Shown here: piece by piece, positions 27,210-36,128 of the stretch
Position numbering within the stretch: the first letter of the stretch is position 1
Layout of the letters: every line of letters begins with the position of its first letter
From: JALOKP01 sp963800865
GTDB taxonomy: Bacteria > Acidobacteriota > Polarisedimenticolia > J045
DNA length: 64,000 bases
NCBI GenBank assembly: GCA_963800865.1
Contig: CAWDCL010000003.1
Location: 124,001 to 188,000 of the forward strand
Direction: 5' to 3'
The notes under the pieces: generated by a model
Told to the model about the DNA's origin: nothing
Seen by the model: only the letters and a program-made list of their open reading frames with translations
Databases searched by the model: none
Translations under genes and position numbers: made by a program

Positions 27210-29112
27210 ATGCCCTCGCTGCCCCGCACCCCATCGCCCCCCGCCCCCGCCGACGGCCGCAAGGTCGTGATCGTCGGGGCCGGTCCGGCCGGGCTGACCG
27301 CCGCCTACCAGCTGGGCAAGGCGGGGGTGCGCTCGGTCGTCCTCGAGAAGGACGACACGGTCGGGGGCCTCTCGCGCACCGCGCGGCACGGCGGCTACCA
27401 CTTCGACATCGGCGGCCACCGCTTCTTCACCAAGGTGAAGGCGGTCGACGACATGTGGCACGAGGTCCTCCCCGAGAAGGACTTCCTGGTGCGCGGCCGG
27501 ATGTCGCGGATCTACTACAACAAGAAGTTCTTCGACTACCCGCTGCGCGCCTCGAACGCACTGTTCGGCCTCGGCCCCCTGACCAGCCTGCTGGTCCTGC
27601 TGAGCTACCTGAAGTCCAAGCTGTTCCCGGTGAAGGACGAGCGCTCCTTCGCCGACTGGGTCTCCAACCGCTTCGGCAAACGGCTCTACAAGATCTTCTT
27701 CGAGACCTACACCGAGAAGGTCTGGGGGATCCCCTGCAGCGAGCTTTCCGCGGAGTGGGCCGCGCAGCGGATCAAGGGGCTGTCGCTGCTCACGGCGGTC
27801 AAGAACGCGCTGATTCCGCAGCGCAGCGGCGGCGACAAGGGGAGCGTCATCAAGACGCTGATCGACTCGTTCGAGTACCCGCGGCGCGGCCCGGGCATGA
27901 TGTGGGAGACGGTCACCGACAAGATCCAGCGAGGCCGGCAGCGAGGTCAAGACCGGCGCCGACGCGGTCCGCGTGCTCCACGAGAACGGCCGCGTGACCG
28001 CGATCGAGGCGGCGGTCGACGGCCGCACCGAGCGGATCGAGGGCACGCACTTCATCAGCACGATGCCGGTGCGCGAGCTGGTCCACAAGCTCGATCCGCC
28101 CCCGCCGCCCGAGATCCTCGCCGCGGCCGACAAGCTGAGCTACCGCGACTTCCTGACCGTCGCGCTGATCGTCGACAACCCCGACCTCTTCCCGGACAAC
28201 TGGATCTACATCCACGACCCGGACGTCAAGGTGGGGCGGGTCCAGAACTTCAAGAACTGGAGCCCCGAGATGGTGCCCGACCCGAAGAAGTCGTGCGTCG
28301 GGCTCGAGTACTTCTGCTTCGAGGGGGACGGGCTCTGGACGATGGAGGACAAGGACCTGGTCGCGCTGGGGGCGCGCGAGATGGACCAGCTGGGGCTGGT
28401 GCGCGCGGCCGAGGTCGAGGACGGGGCCGTCGTGCGCATGGCCAAGGCTTACCCGGTCTACGACGGCGTCTACGCGGCCGCCCTGGCCGAGATCCGGCGC
28501 TGGCTGGACGGCCTCCCGAACCTCCAGCTGGTCGGCCGCAACGGGATGCACAAGTACAATAACCAGGACCACTCGATGCTGACCGCGATGCTGGCGGCGG
28601 AGAACGTCCTGGGTGCGAAGCACGACGTCTGGTCGGTGAACGTCGACCAGGAGTACCAGGAGGAGATCACGCGCGAGGAGGCCGAACGCCGCGCGGCCGA
28701 GGCCGCCGCCCTCGAGGCGACGCAGCCCAGGGTCCCGCTGCCGCTCGGCGCGCCGGTGCCGGACCCGATGCGCGAGGCGATCCGCTATGCCTTCGCGCGG
28801 CTCCACAAGGCCGCGCTGGGGATCGCCGCCGGAAGCCTCGGCGCGCTCTACGTGCTGGCCACCACCGCCTGGGTTCTCTGGCGCGGCGGTCCGACCATGG
28901 AGATGTACCTCGGCCTGCTCAGCCAGTACTTCATCGGCTACACCGTGAGCTGGACCGGCGCGCTGATCGGCGCGGGTTACGGGTTCGTGTGGGGGTTTGC
29001 GCTCGGCTGGCTGATCGCCTACCTGAGGAACCTCTCGCTGGGGATCTACGTCGCGTGGATCCACCGCCGGGCCGAGGCGGCGCGGCTCGGGAACTTCTTC
29101 GATTACATTTAG
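27210..29112 (+). CDS. FAD/NAD(P)-dependent oxidoreductase (UDP-galactopyranose mutase-like) fused to a membrane domain, frameshifted
   Basis: About 633 residues when repaired. Residues ~15-500 are a flavin domain: KVVIVGAGPAGLTAAYQLG, DDTVGGLSRTARHGGYHFDIGG in part, GGHRFFTKVK, YTEKVWGIPCSEL, and a C-terminal NGMHKYNNQDHSMLTAM. This resembles UGM/protoporphyrinogen-oxidase-like sugar-lipid flavoproteins. A two-helix membrane domain ends the protein (ALYVLATTAWVLW, YFIGYTVSWTGALIGAGYGF). The frame breaks at about 27930, where one extra base separates DKIQ from EAGSEVKTGADAVRVL. The stand-alone gene 24 bp downstream is a paralogue of the membrane domain. The substrate is unknown; an envelope sugar or lipid is plausible. 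Confidence 0.8.
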
Positions 29113-29136
29113 CCGGGTCCCGGAGCGAGGCCGAAG

Positions 29137-29466
29137 ATGAGCGGTCGCAAGCCAGACGAGATGGATCAACTCTTCCGGGCCACCGCCCGCCTCAACAGCA
29201 AGGTGCTGGGGCTGGTGCTGGGGATACTGTTCGCGCTGGTCATCTTCGTCGCGACGAACTGGCTGCTGATCAAGGGCGGGCCCGTCGACAAGTACGGCAA
29301 CCAGATCGTCGGGCCGCACCTGCAGCTCCTCGGGCAGTTCTTCATCGGCTACAAGGTCTCGTTCGTGGGAAGCCTGATCGGAGCCGCCTGGGGCTTCGTC
29401 CTGGGGACGCTCAGCGGCTCGGTGATCGCCTGGATCTACAACCGGGTGGCTGACCGTCTCGGTTGA
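29137..29466 (+). CDS. Small membrane protein paralogous to the upstream C-terminal membrane domain
   Basis: 109 residues, two membrane helices (LGLVLGILFALVIFVATNWLL and SFVGSLIGAAWGFVLGTLSG). The string QFFIGYKVSFVGSLIGAAWG aligns with QYFIGYTVSWTGALIGAGYG in the preceding oxidoreductase, as does the upstream hydrophobic helix with WxLxxGGP. One arose by duplication of the other. I do not recognise a named family. Adjacent placement suggests both sit in the same membrane complex. Confidence 0.75.
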   Translation: MSGRKPDEMDQLFRATARLNSKVLGLVLGILFALVIFVATNWLLIKGGPVDKYGNQIVGPHLQLLGQFFIGYKVSFVGSLIGAAWGFVLGTLSGSVIAWIYNRVADRLG

Positions 29467-29606
29467 AAAGTCGGGGGCCGCCCTTGGCATCCGCGGCCCG
29501 TCGCCGTAATCTCTTACTCGTGCCCGTTATCCGGTAAAGACCGGTTCCGGCCCGGCGGCGGGCAGTCCGCGCCGGCACGGAAGGGCGAGGACGAGGAGAG
29601 AAAAGA

Positions 29607-30188
29607 ATGAACAAGTCAATCCGAACGGCGGCGCGCGCGGCGGCGCTTGCCCTGACGCTGACCGCACTGGCCGCCGGCGCAACGGGCGCGGTGCTCGCCG
29701 CCAGCCCGCTCGCGGGGACGGCATGGCACCTCGTCGCCCAGCGCGACCAGACCAAGGTCGCGGGAATCGGGACCTGGGACTGGGGAAGCGGGGAGGGGAT
29801 GCTCTTCCTGCTCGCCGGCGGCGCCTGCCGCCTCGACACCTACGGCGGGGGCCAGGTGATCGAGTCGATCGCACCCCCGGCGACCTGCCTGGCCGACGCG
29901 TGCCTGCCCTGCACCTGGACGGGGGACTCGAAGGGCAAGCGCATCACGGTCAACTTCAGCAACGGCCTCGCCCAGGAGATCATGGTCGGGAACCTCACCG
30001 ACATCGCGAACGATGAAGGCTACTCGACCGACTTCACCTTCAGGCTGACCAAGAACAAGACCTCCGGGGTCGTCAAGGCCGGGAAGTTGACCGTGACCTG
30101 GGAGATCGCCGGGAAGCTGACGACGCCCGACGTGAAGAACAAGACCGCGTCGCACCAGGTCCTCGCGTCGGGGACGCAGGTGCAGTAG
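29607..30188 (+). CDS. Secreted protein of unknown function
   Basis: 193 residues. The signal peptide (ARAAALALTLTALAAGATGAVLA) is clear and GAGGAGAGAAAAGA upstream of the ATG gives a good ribosome site. The mature part begins LAGTAWHLVAQRDQTKVAGIG and ends TWEIAGKLTTPDVKNKTASH, with four Cys in the middle (C-R-L..., CLADACLPCTW) that could form disulfides. The TAW.LV pattern is a little like META/lipocalin-type domains, but I would not assign it. A terminator hairpin follows at 30218. Confidence 0.65.
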   Translation: MNKSIRTAARAAALALTLTALAAGATGAVLAASPLAGTAWHLVAQRDQTKVAGIGTWDWGSGEGMLFLLAGGACRLDTYGGGQVIESIAPPATCLADACLPCTWTGDSKGKRITVNFSNGLAQEIMVGNLTDIANDEGYSTDFTFRLTKNKTSGVVKAGKLTVTWEIAGKLTTPDVKNKTASHQVLASGTQVQ

Positions 30189-30217
30189 GCAGCACTCCTC
30201 GCGGTCCGAAGAACAGG

Positions 30218-30247
30218 GCGGCGCGCCGGCTCGGTCCGGTGCGCCGC
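30218..30247. terminator. Bidirectional terminator hairpin
   Basis: A 12-bp stem (GCGGCGCGCCGG paired with CCGGTGCGCCGC through one G-U) with a 6-nt loop lies between two convergent genes. It is followed on + by TTCACTTTC and on - by CTGTTCTTC, both weak T tracts. Confidence 0.6.
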
Positions 30248-30248
30248 T

Positions 30249-31106
30249 TCACTTTCGGAGCGGCTCGATCGACTCGATCCAGGGCTCGTGGTTGCGCCCG
30301 AAGGCGACGCGCACGCGGTAGCGCGACGGGCGGCCCAGCAGCGCGACCCGGTCGGCGTCGAACAGCTGGGGGCCGGACTCCAGGAGCGGGAGGGCCTCGA
30401 GCGCCGCGAGCAGGCGCGGCGGGACGGTGAGCGTCTCGGGGGCCAGGTCGCTGAGCGTCCCCTCGATGCGGGCCCTCTCCGGGAGGTCCCGGCCCGGCGC
30501 ATCCTCCCGCCAGCGGACCCGCAGGACCGCGCGGAGCAGGGCTACCTTCTGCCGGTCGGGATGGCGGGCCCGCAGCGCGGCCGCGTCGCGGTCGGCGTCC
30601 ACGAGCGCGAGGCGCGAGGCCGTTCCGGGCGCGGCCGCGAGCTCCCGCTCGATCTCGGCCCGCCGCTCGGCAGTCGGTGTGGCCCCACCCGCGCGGGCCG
30701 CCTCCTCCTCGAGCCGCTTCGTCCATGCCGCGAGGTACTCGCGGTAGGCGTCGCCGCCCAGCTCCAGCGCGACGAAGACCGCTCGCGGCGGCTGGACCTG
30801 GTAGTGACGCTCCGCGCCGGGTGTCAGCGGGTCGACGCTCACGTCGAATCCCAGCGCGCCGAGCTTCTCGCGGTCCAGCCAGGCCGGGGTCGCGTGCAAC
30901 CATGGCCCGCGCGACCCGTCGACGATCCAGGTCATCGTCCGGCCGCTGTCCTCGCGCTCGGCAGGGAGCAGGATCAGCTCGCGTTCTTCGAGTTCCAGCA
31001 CGGCATCGGGCGTGCCGGTGCGGTTCCAGAGCACGCCGAGCAGCGTCCCCGCGCTGACGGCGAGGATCACCGCGAGTCCGGCCCAGAGCGGCAGCCGGCG
31101 GCTCAT
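30249..31106 (-). CDS. Membrane-anchored protein, DUF4824-like
   Basis: 285 residues. One N-terminal helix (WAGLAVILAVSAGTLLGVLW) is followed by a soluble domain: LELEERELILLPAERED, WLDREKLGALGFDVSV, PRAVFVALELGGDAYREYL and a terminal YRVRVAFGRNHEPWIESIEPL. This resembles DUF4824, an uncharacterised family usually next to a polytopic DUF2157-like protein, as here. Its ATG overlaps the stop of that gene (ATGA), so the two products are translationally coupled and probably interact. Family assignment is from memory of motifs and is tentative. Confidence 0.6.
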   Translation of the reverse strand: MSRRLPLWAGLAVILAVSAGTLLGVLWNRTGTPDAVLELEERELILLPAEREDSGRTMTWIVDGSRGPWLHATPAWLDREKLGALGFDVSVDPLTPGAERHYQVQPPRAVFVALELGGDAYREYLAAWTKRLEEEAARAGGATPTAERRAEIERELAAAPGTASRLALVDADRDAAALRARHPDRQKVALLRAVLRVRWREDAPGRDLPERARIEGTLSDLAPETLTVPPRLLAALEALPLLESGPQLFDADRVALLGRPSRYRVRVAFGRNHEPWIESIEPLRK

Positions 31107-32177
31107 CGCATCCCCGCCAGCCGCACGCGCAGCCGCCGGAAGACCCACAGCAGCGCGAGCGCGAAGAGACCCAGCAGCAGGAAGAAGAGCCAGCGCGGCA
31201 GCGCGTCCCACCACCAGTCGGAGTACTTGGCGACGAGGTAGACGACGAGCGCGCCGGTCGAGAGGTAGACCGTCTCCGGCCAGCGGCGGACGATCCCGAG
31301 CGCGATCATCCCCGCGGCGACGAGGAACGACGCGACCTGGTAGAACCCCTCGGCCGTGTCCCCGTCCCACGGGAGCCGGCTGGTGTGTCCGGCGTAGCTC
31401 ATGACGAGCAGGGCCACGAAGACCTGGAGCAGTCCGACCAGCCGGTACAGGGGCTGGAAATCCGGGGTCCGCGGCTGCCGCAGGAACGACAGCGCGAAGA
31501 CGACCGCCCCGGCGAAGAGGAAGTTCTCGAGGTGATCGCCGAACCCGCCCCACCAGCCCCCCGCGAGCCGTACCGGGATCGTCGCCAGCCAGAGCGACAG
31601 GCAGACGAGCCCGGCGAGGAGCGGCAGCCGCAGTTCGTAGCCGTAGGCCAGCACCAGCGCGAACAGGGCGAGCGCCAGGGAAGATCGCGGCGGTCGGCGT
31701 GATCGCGAAGACCTGGCCGAGCCCCTCGAGCGTCAGCACGAACGCGGCGAAGGCGACCGCCGCGAGGACCATCGTCGTGAACCGCAGGCCGCCGCGGCGC
31801 GACGTCCAGTCGGTCGCGATCATCATCGCGACCGGCGCGGCGACCAGCAGGCCGACCTGCGCGGCGATCGGGATCAGCCCCCAGACCCGGAAGAACAGCA
31901 GCACGACGCTGGCCGCCAGCGCGAAGCCGCCGACCAGCGCCGCGACCTGCATCCCCAGCGAGACCTTCTTCTGCTGCTCGGAGACGTCGACGTCGAAGGC
32001 GCGGGAGAGCTCGGCCAGCACGCGCTCGTGGTAGGCGGCGAGCGACGCGTCCTGTTCCGGGGCGAGGACCAGCGCCCCGTCCGCGCGGGCCGCGGCAAGC
32101 TCGTCCCGGAAGGCCCGCACGCGGTCGGCGCGGTGCTGGGCCTCGGAGCGGTTCCGCGGGGCGGAGGAAGCTCCCAT
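31103..32177 (-). CDS. Polytopic membrane protein (DUF2157-like), frameshifted
   Basis: About 357 residues with 9-11 hydrophobic helices when repaired. The N-terminal ~75 residues are soluble and helical (RADRVRAFRDELAAARADG, YHERVLAELSRAFDVDVSEQ), then helices begin at VAALVGGFALAASVVLLFF. At about 31681 one extra base interrupts the frame between TPTAAIF and LALALFALVLAYGYELRL. Downstream the frame from 31654 to 31103 is intact and ends RVRLAGMR. The soluble start plus many helices resembles DUF2157. Coupled to the DUF4824-like gene; function unknown. Confidence 0.6.
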
Positions 32178-32231
32178 CGAGGCCAGTCTACTCCCGGGGC
32201 AGCCGGCGCGGAGCCCCGCCCGGGCCCGGGC

Positions 32232-32237
32232 TAGAAT
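32232..32237 (+). promoter_or_regulatory. Putative -10 box (TAGAAT)
   Basis: TAGAAT lies 39 bp upstream of the 2-hydroxyacid dehydrogenase ATG at 32277, in an otherwise GC-only stretch between divergent genes. No good -35 box is seen. Confidence 0.35.
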
Positions 32238-32276
32238 GCCCGCCGAGCGCGCCCGGAGCGCGCTGCGAGGGCCTCC

Positions 32277-33158
32277 ATGCTGATCCTGATCTCCGACAAG
32301 TTCGACGCGCAGCTCCCGAAGATGCTCGAGAAGTACGGCGAAGTGACGACCGACCCGGCGCGCGCCGCCGAGGCCGAGATCGTCCTCGTCCGGAGCAGGA
32401 CCAAGGTCACGAAGGAGTACATCGACAGGGCGCCGAAGCTGAAGCTGGTGATCCGCGGCGGCGTCGGGCTCGACAACATCGACCGGCCCTACGCGGAGCA
32501 GCGCGGGATCCTGGTGCGCAACACGGCCGAAGCGTCGACGACCGCCGTGGCCGAGCTGGCGTTCGCGATGATGATCGCGATGCCCTGCCGGATCACCGCG
32601 GGCGACTCGGCGATCCGCGCCGGCCAGTGGCCCAAGGGGCAGCTGGAACGCACGGAGCTGTCGGGCAAGACGCTCGGCATCCTGGGCCTGGGGCGGATCG
32701 GGCTCGCGCTGGCGGCGCGGGCGCGGGGCTTCAAGATGCGGGTCGTCGGCTGGCACCCCGACCAGTTCTTCACCGACTTCGCCGAGATCGTGCCGTCGCT
32801 GCACGACACGCTGGAGCAGTCCGACTTCGTCTCGATCCACATGCCCCTGCTGGACGAGACGCGCGGGATGATCGACGCCCGGCTGCTGGCGCACTTCCGG
32901 GACGGCGCGTACCTGGTCAACACCGCGCGCGGCGAGATCATCGTCGAGCAGGACGTGGCCGATGCGCTGCGGAGCGGCAAGCTCGCCGGCTACGCCACCG
33001 ACGTCTTCTGCTCCGAGCCCCCGTCCGCGGACAGCCCGCTGCTCTCGGCGCCGAACACGATCTTCACGCCGCACCTGGGCGCGTCGTCGGCCGAGAACAT
33101 GCAGCGGATCGGGATCATGGTGGAGGGGCTCATCCGGGACTACGCCGCCCGGCCGTAA
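32277..33158 (+). CDS. D-isomer 2-hydroxyacid dehydrogenase (phosphoglycerate dehydrogenase-like)
   Basis: 293 residues, without the C-terminal ACT/regulatory domains of full SerA. The NAD-binding loop is GILGLGRIGLALAARARG. The catalytic set is Arg in IRGGVGLDNID, Glu in DVFCSEPPSADS and His in FTPHLGASSAEN. VNTARGEIIVEQDVADAL is also conserved. The family reduces 2-keto acids or oxidises 2-hydroxy acids; 3-phosphoglycerate oxidation in serine synthesis is a reasonable guess given the GGVGLDNID and HLGASS motifs, but glyoxylate/hydroxypyruvate reductases look alike. Monocistronic, followed by repeat array B. Confidence 0.88.
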   Translation: MLILISDKFDAQLPKMLEKYGEVTTDPARAAEAEIVLVRSRTKVTKEYIDRAPKLKLVIRGGVGLDNIDRPYAEQRGILVRNTAEASTTAVAELAFAMMIAMPCRITAGDSAIRAGQWPKGQLERTELSGKTLGILGLGRIGLALAARARGFKMRVVGWHPDQFFTDFAEIVPSLHDTLEQSDFVSIHMPLLDETRGMIDARLLAHFRDGAYLVNTARGEIIVEQDVADALRSGKLAGYATDVFCSEPPSADSPLLSAPNTIFTPHLGASSAENMQRIGIMVEGLIRDYAARP

Positions 33159-33200
33159 CGACCGGCCGCTGGGCCGGTTCGAAGGCCGCAGGCGCCGGGC

Positions 33201-33560
33201 GGGCCGGCACGGAGGCCGGCCCCTACCGCGGGCGCCGGGCGCCCTGCAGGGGCCGGCCTCCGTGCCGGCCCGCGTGACGCGACGGGCGTTCCGTAGGGGC
33301 CGGCCTCCGTGCCGGCCCGCGCGACGCGACGGGCGTTCCGTAGGGGCCGGCCTCCGTGCCGGCCCGCGCGACGCGACGGGCGTTCCGTAGGGGCCGGCCT
33401 CCGTGCCGGCCCGCGCGACGCGACGGGCGCCCTGTAGGGGCCGGCCTCCGTGCCGGCCCGCGTGACGCGACGGGCGTTCCGTAGGGGCCGGCCTCCGTGC
33501 CGGCCCGCGCGACGCGACGGGCGTTCCGTAGGGGCCGGCCTCCGTGCCGGCCCGCGCGAC
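33201..33560. repeat. 47-bp palindromic repeat array B (one inverted plus seven direct copies)
   Basis: The same 26-bp palindromic core as in array A occurs once in - orientation at 33201-33226. It then occurs seven times in + orientation with GGGG starts at 33249, 33296, 33343, 33390, 33437, 33484 and 33531, again exactly 47 bp apart. The spacer (gcgcgacgcgacgggcgttcc, with gcgtgac and gcgccct variants) is unrelated to that of array A. The array follows the dehydrogenase stop by 43 bp and ends ~35 bp before the ars promoter. Confidence 0.95.
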
Positions 33561-33596
33561 GCGACGGGGCGTGAAACGGCCGGGAGACAGGGCGGT

Positions 33597-33644
33597 TTGA
33601 CACGACGGATCCCCCGCCCTAATATCACTTCGTTGCTTTGCGAA
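33597..33644 (+). promoter_or_regulatory. ars operon promoter and putative ArsR operator
   Basis: TTGACA (33597-33602) and TAATAT (33620-33625) are separated by exactly 17 bp, a near-consensus sigma70 promoter. An imperfect palindrome TTCGTTGCTTTGCGAA (33629-33644) straddles the predicted start site, where an ArsR-type repressor would block transcription. GGAG ribosome sites follow before ATG 33661. Confidence 0.7.
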
Positions 33645-33660
33645 TTAACGGAGTGGAGCC

Positions 33661-34032
33661 ATGGGGAGCCGGGACGAGCTGGTCGAGATCGCGAAGGCCC
33701 TGTCGGACCCCTCCCGGGTCCGGGTCCTGGCGGCCCTCCGGGATGGCGAGCTGTGCCTGTGCCACCTGATCGGGCTCCTGGAACTGGCCCCCTCGACCGT
33801 CAGCAAGCACGTCGACCAGCTCCGGCAGGCCGGGCTGGTGGAGATGGAGCGGCGCGGGAAGTGGCGCTACTTCCGGCTCGCGCGGCGTGAGGCCAGCCCG
33901 GCGGCGCGCTGGGCGCTCGGCTGGGTGCTCGACACCCTGCGCGACGACCCCGGCGTCCGGGAGGACACCCGGCGCCTCGCGCACCTGCGCGGTCTGGACC
34001 TCGAGGAGGTGACGGCGTGCTACCGCGGCTGA
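33661..34032 (+). CDS. arsR: ArsR-family metalloregulator
   Basis: 123 residues, winged-helix repressor. KALSDPSRVRVLAALRDGELCLCHLIGLLELAPSTVSKH is the DNA-binding core (shown ends: KALSDPSRVRVL and APSTVSKHVDQLRQAGLV). The CLC pair on the alpha3 helix is the classic arsenite site of ArsR. WRYFRLAR and a C-terminal helix finish the domain. It heads an arsR-arsC-arsM operon and overlaps arsC by 16 nt, so arsenite should relieve its repression of all three genes. Confidence 0.92.
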   Translation: MGSRDELVEIAKALSDPSRVRVLAALRDGELCLCHLIGLLELAPSTVSKHVDQLRQAGLVEMERRGKWRYFRLARREASPAARWALGWVLDTLRDDPGVREDTRRLAHLRGLDLEEVTACYRG

Positions 34033-34457
34033 AGGTGCTCTTCCTCTGCACCGGAAACTCGTGCCGCAGCCAGATGGCGGAGGGCTGGGCGCGCGCCCTG
34101 CACGGTGAGCGGATCGAGCCGTACTCGGCCGGGATCGAGGCCCACGGCGTGAATCCCCGCGCCGTGCAGGTGATGGCGGAAGCGGGCGTCGACATCCGCG
34201 GGCAGCGCTCCCGGACGATCGACCAGCTGGAGCGGACCGACTTCGACTGGGTCGTCACCGTCTGCGGTGCCGCCGACGAGCGCTGCCCGGCGCTGCCGGG
34301 CGCGACGCGGCGCCTGCACCACGGGTTCGACGACCCGCCGAAGCTGGCCCGCGACGCAAAGACCGAAGAGGACGCGCTCGCCCCGTACCGGCGGGTGCGC
34401 GACGAGATCAGGAACTTCATCGAAACGCTGCCCGGGCAGCTGGAGACCACGCGATGA
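34017..34457 (+). CDS. arsC: Arsenate reductase, thioredoxin-coupled type
   Basis: 146 residues with a GTG start inside the end of arsR. The low-molecular-weight phosphatase-type P-loop LCTGNSCRSQMAEGW carries catalytic Cys11. The redox relay Cys pair lies at VTVCGAADERCP, as in Staphylococcus pI258-type ArsC. The HHGFDDPPK segment carries the conserved Asp-Pro. It reduces arsenate to arsenite using thioredoxin. The arsM gene downstream overlaps its stop codon (ATGA), so the arsenite formed is passed to methylation rather than to an export pump in this operon. Confidence 0.93.
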   Translation: MLPRLKVLFLCTGNSCRSQMAEGWARALHGERIEPYSAGIEAHGVNPRAVQVMAEAGVDIRGQRSRTIDQLERTDFDWVVTVCGAADERCPALPGATRRLHHGFDDPPKLARDAKTEEDALAPYRRVRDEIRNFIETLPGQLETTR

Positions 34458-35293
34458 GCACGAACGACAGGCTGGCGAACGACGAGCGGATCCGGGGCGA
34501 GGTGCGGCAGGGCTACGCGCGGGTGGCGGTCGGGACGACGAACGGCTGCTGCGGGACGCCCGGGGTGATGCCCGCGCGCGAGTTTGCGGCGCAGATCGGC
34601 TACGCCGCAGAGGACCTGGCCGCGGTCCCCGAGGGGGCGAACATGGCCCTCTCGTGCGGCAACCCCGCGCTGATCGCCGCGCTGAAGCCGGGCGAGGTCG
34701 TGCTCGACCTCGGCAGCGGCGGCGGCTTCGACGTCTTCCTGGCGGGGCCGCGCGTCGGTGCGACGGGGCGCGTCATCGGCGTCGACATGACGCCGGAGAT
34801 GATCGCCAAGGCGCGCGGCGGGATCGGCTGGTATCGCGGGCAGAGCGGCCTCGACAACGTCGAGTTCCGGCTCGGCGAGATCGAGCACCTGCCGGTGGCC
34901 GACGGCTCGGTGGACGTGGTGATCTCCAACTGCGTGATCAACCTCTCGCCCGACAAGCCGCAGGTCTTCCGCGAGATCGCGCGGGTCCTGAAGCCGGGCG
35001 GCCGCGTGGCGGTGTCGGACATGGCGCTGCTGCGGCCCCTGCCGGAGGCGGTCGAGCAGGAGATCGTCGCCTGGGTCGGCTGCATCGCCGGCGCGGTCCT
35101 GATCGACGACTACCGCCGGGCCCTGGAAGCGGCCGGACTGGAAGACGTCACGCTGAACCCCAAGCCGGAGTACGTGGCCGCGATGCAGCAGTTCGAGGAC
35201 CCGCTCTACCGGCGGATCATGGAGTCGCTGCCGGCCGGCACCGCGCCGGTCGACTACTTCACCAGCGTGGACGTCGCGGCCCGCAAGCCATGA
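34454..35293 (+). CDS. arsM: Arsenite S-adenosylmethionine methyltransferase
   Basis: 279 residues. The SAM-binding motif is VLDLGSGGGFDVFLAG, followed by VIGVDMTPEMI. The family Cys residues are present: NGCCG near the N-terminus, SNCVINL and GCIAGA in the middle, which together bind As(III). ALSCGNP is also typical. It methylates arsenite to methylated, partly volatile arsenicals. It is the third gene of the ars operon, and no ArsB/Acr3 efflux gene follows, so methylation may be the main detoxification route encoded here. Confidence 0.93.
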   Translation: MSTNDRLANDERIRGEVRQGYARVAVGTTNGCCGTPGVMPAREFAAQIGYAAEDLAAVPEGANMALSCGNPALIAALKPGEVVLDLGSGGGFDVFLAGPRVGATGRVIGVDMTPEMIAKARGGIGWYRGQSGLDNVEFRLGEIEHLPVADGSVDVVISNCVINLSPDKPQVFREIARVLKPGGRVAVSDMALLRPLPEAVEQEIVAWVGCIAGAVLIDDYRRALEAAGLEDVTLNPKPEYVAAMQQFEDPLYRRIMESLPAGTAPVDYFTSVDVAARKP

Positions 35294-35309
35294 CGCTTGC
35301 CCGGGCGGG

Positions 35310-36029
35310 CTACGCCCGTCCGAAGACCGGGATCGCGGCGCCGTGGATCGCCCGGGCGCCGTCGCTGAGCAGGAACAGGATCACTTCGGCCAGCGCCTCC
35401 GGATCGACCCAGCGGCCGAAGTCGGCGTCGGGCATCGCGCCGCGATTGGCCTCGGTGTCGATGATCGAGGGGAGGACCGAGTTGACCCGCACGCCGCGGT
35501 CCTTCAGCTCGGCCGACATGCTCTCGGTCAGGCGCACCACGACCGCCTTCGCCGCGCTGTAGGCACCGGCATCGCCGACGCCGGCCAGCGCCGCCCGCGA
35601 GCCGACGTTGACGATCGCGCCCGAACCCTGGCGCAGGAAGTGCGGCACCACGGCCCGCGAGGCGAGCAGCGCCGAGCGGACGTTGATCGCGAACATGAAC
35701 TCCCAGTCGGAGAGCGTCATCTCGTGCACGGGTGCGCCGGCCCGGTAGCCGCCGGCGATGTTGACCAGGCCGTCGACCCGGCCGAAGCGCTGCAGCGTGC
35801 CGTCCACCATCCGCGCGACCGCCGCGGGGTCGGTCAGGTCGGTCGCGTCGGCGACCCACGCGCTCTCCGACGCGGCCCGCTCGCCGAATTCGGCCCGCAC
35901 CGCGTCCGGTGCGAGGTCGGCCAGCGCGACCCGGGCGCCCTGGCCGAGGAGCTGCCGGGCGACGACGGAGCCGAGGGCCCCGGCGGCCCCGGTGACGATG
36001 ACGACGCGATCGATGAGGCCGAAGTTCAT
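35310..36029 (-). CDS. SDR family NAD(P)-dependent oxidoreductase
   Basis: 239 residues, classical SDR. Cofactor motif VTGAAGALGSVVARQL, the NIAGG strand, catalytic Ser in IVNVGSRAAL and the YSAAK Tyr-Lys pair, then RVNSVLPSIIDTEANR. It looks like a 3-oxoacyl-ACP reductase/FabG-like enzyme but with IDTEANRGAM in place of the usual P-G-x-x-x-T loop, so the substrate is unknown. It converges on arsM with only 16 bp between the stops. Confidence 0.88.
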   Translation of the reverse strand: MNFGLIDRVVIVTGAAGALGSVVARQLLGQGARVALADLAPDAVRAEFGERAASESAWVADATDLTDPAAVARMVDGTLQRFGRVDGLVNIAGGYRAGAPVHEMTLSDWEFMFAINVRSALLASRAVVPHFLRQGSGAIVNVGSRAALAGVGDAGAYSAAKAVVVRLTESMSAELKDRGVRVNSVLPSIIDTEANRGAMPDADFGRWVDPEALAEVILFLLSDGARAIHGAAIPVFGRA

Positions 36030-36115
36030 GGCGATCCTCCGCGGGGGGACATTCTCCGGCCGACCGGGCCCCGCCCGCAAAGCGCGCCCGCTGCCCCGGC
36101 CCGCCGGCCGGGCGC

Positions 36116-36121
36116 TACCAT
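36116..36121 (+). promoter_or_regulatory. Putative -10 box (TACCAT) for a leaderless UDG transcript
   Basis: TACCAT lies 7 nt before ATG 36129, in the same arrangement as the TATAAT box of the kinase gene. If real it makes 36129, not the ATG at 36120 inside the box, the start codon. Confidence 0.35.
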
Positions 36122-36128
36122 GCCGCGC

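Noticed and set aside
33223..33628. Array B as a CRISPR array
   Set aside because: Spacers are near-identical rather than unique, the core is longer in palindrome than a CRISPR repeat, and no cas gene is nearby.
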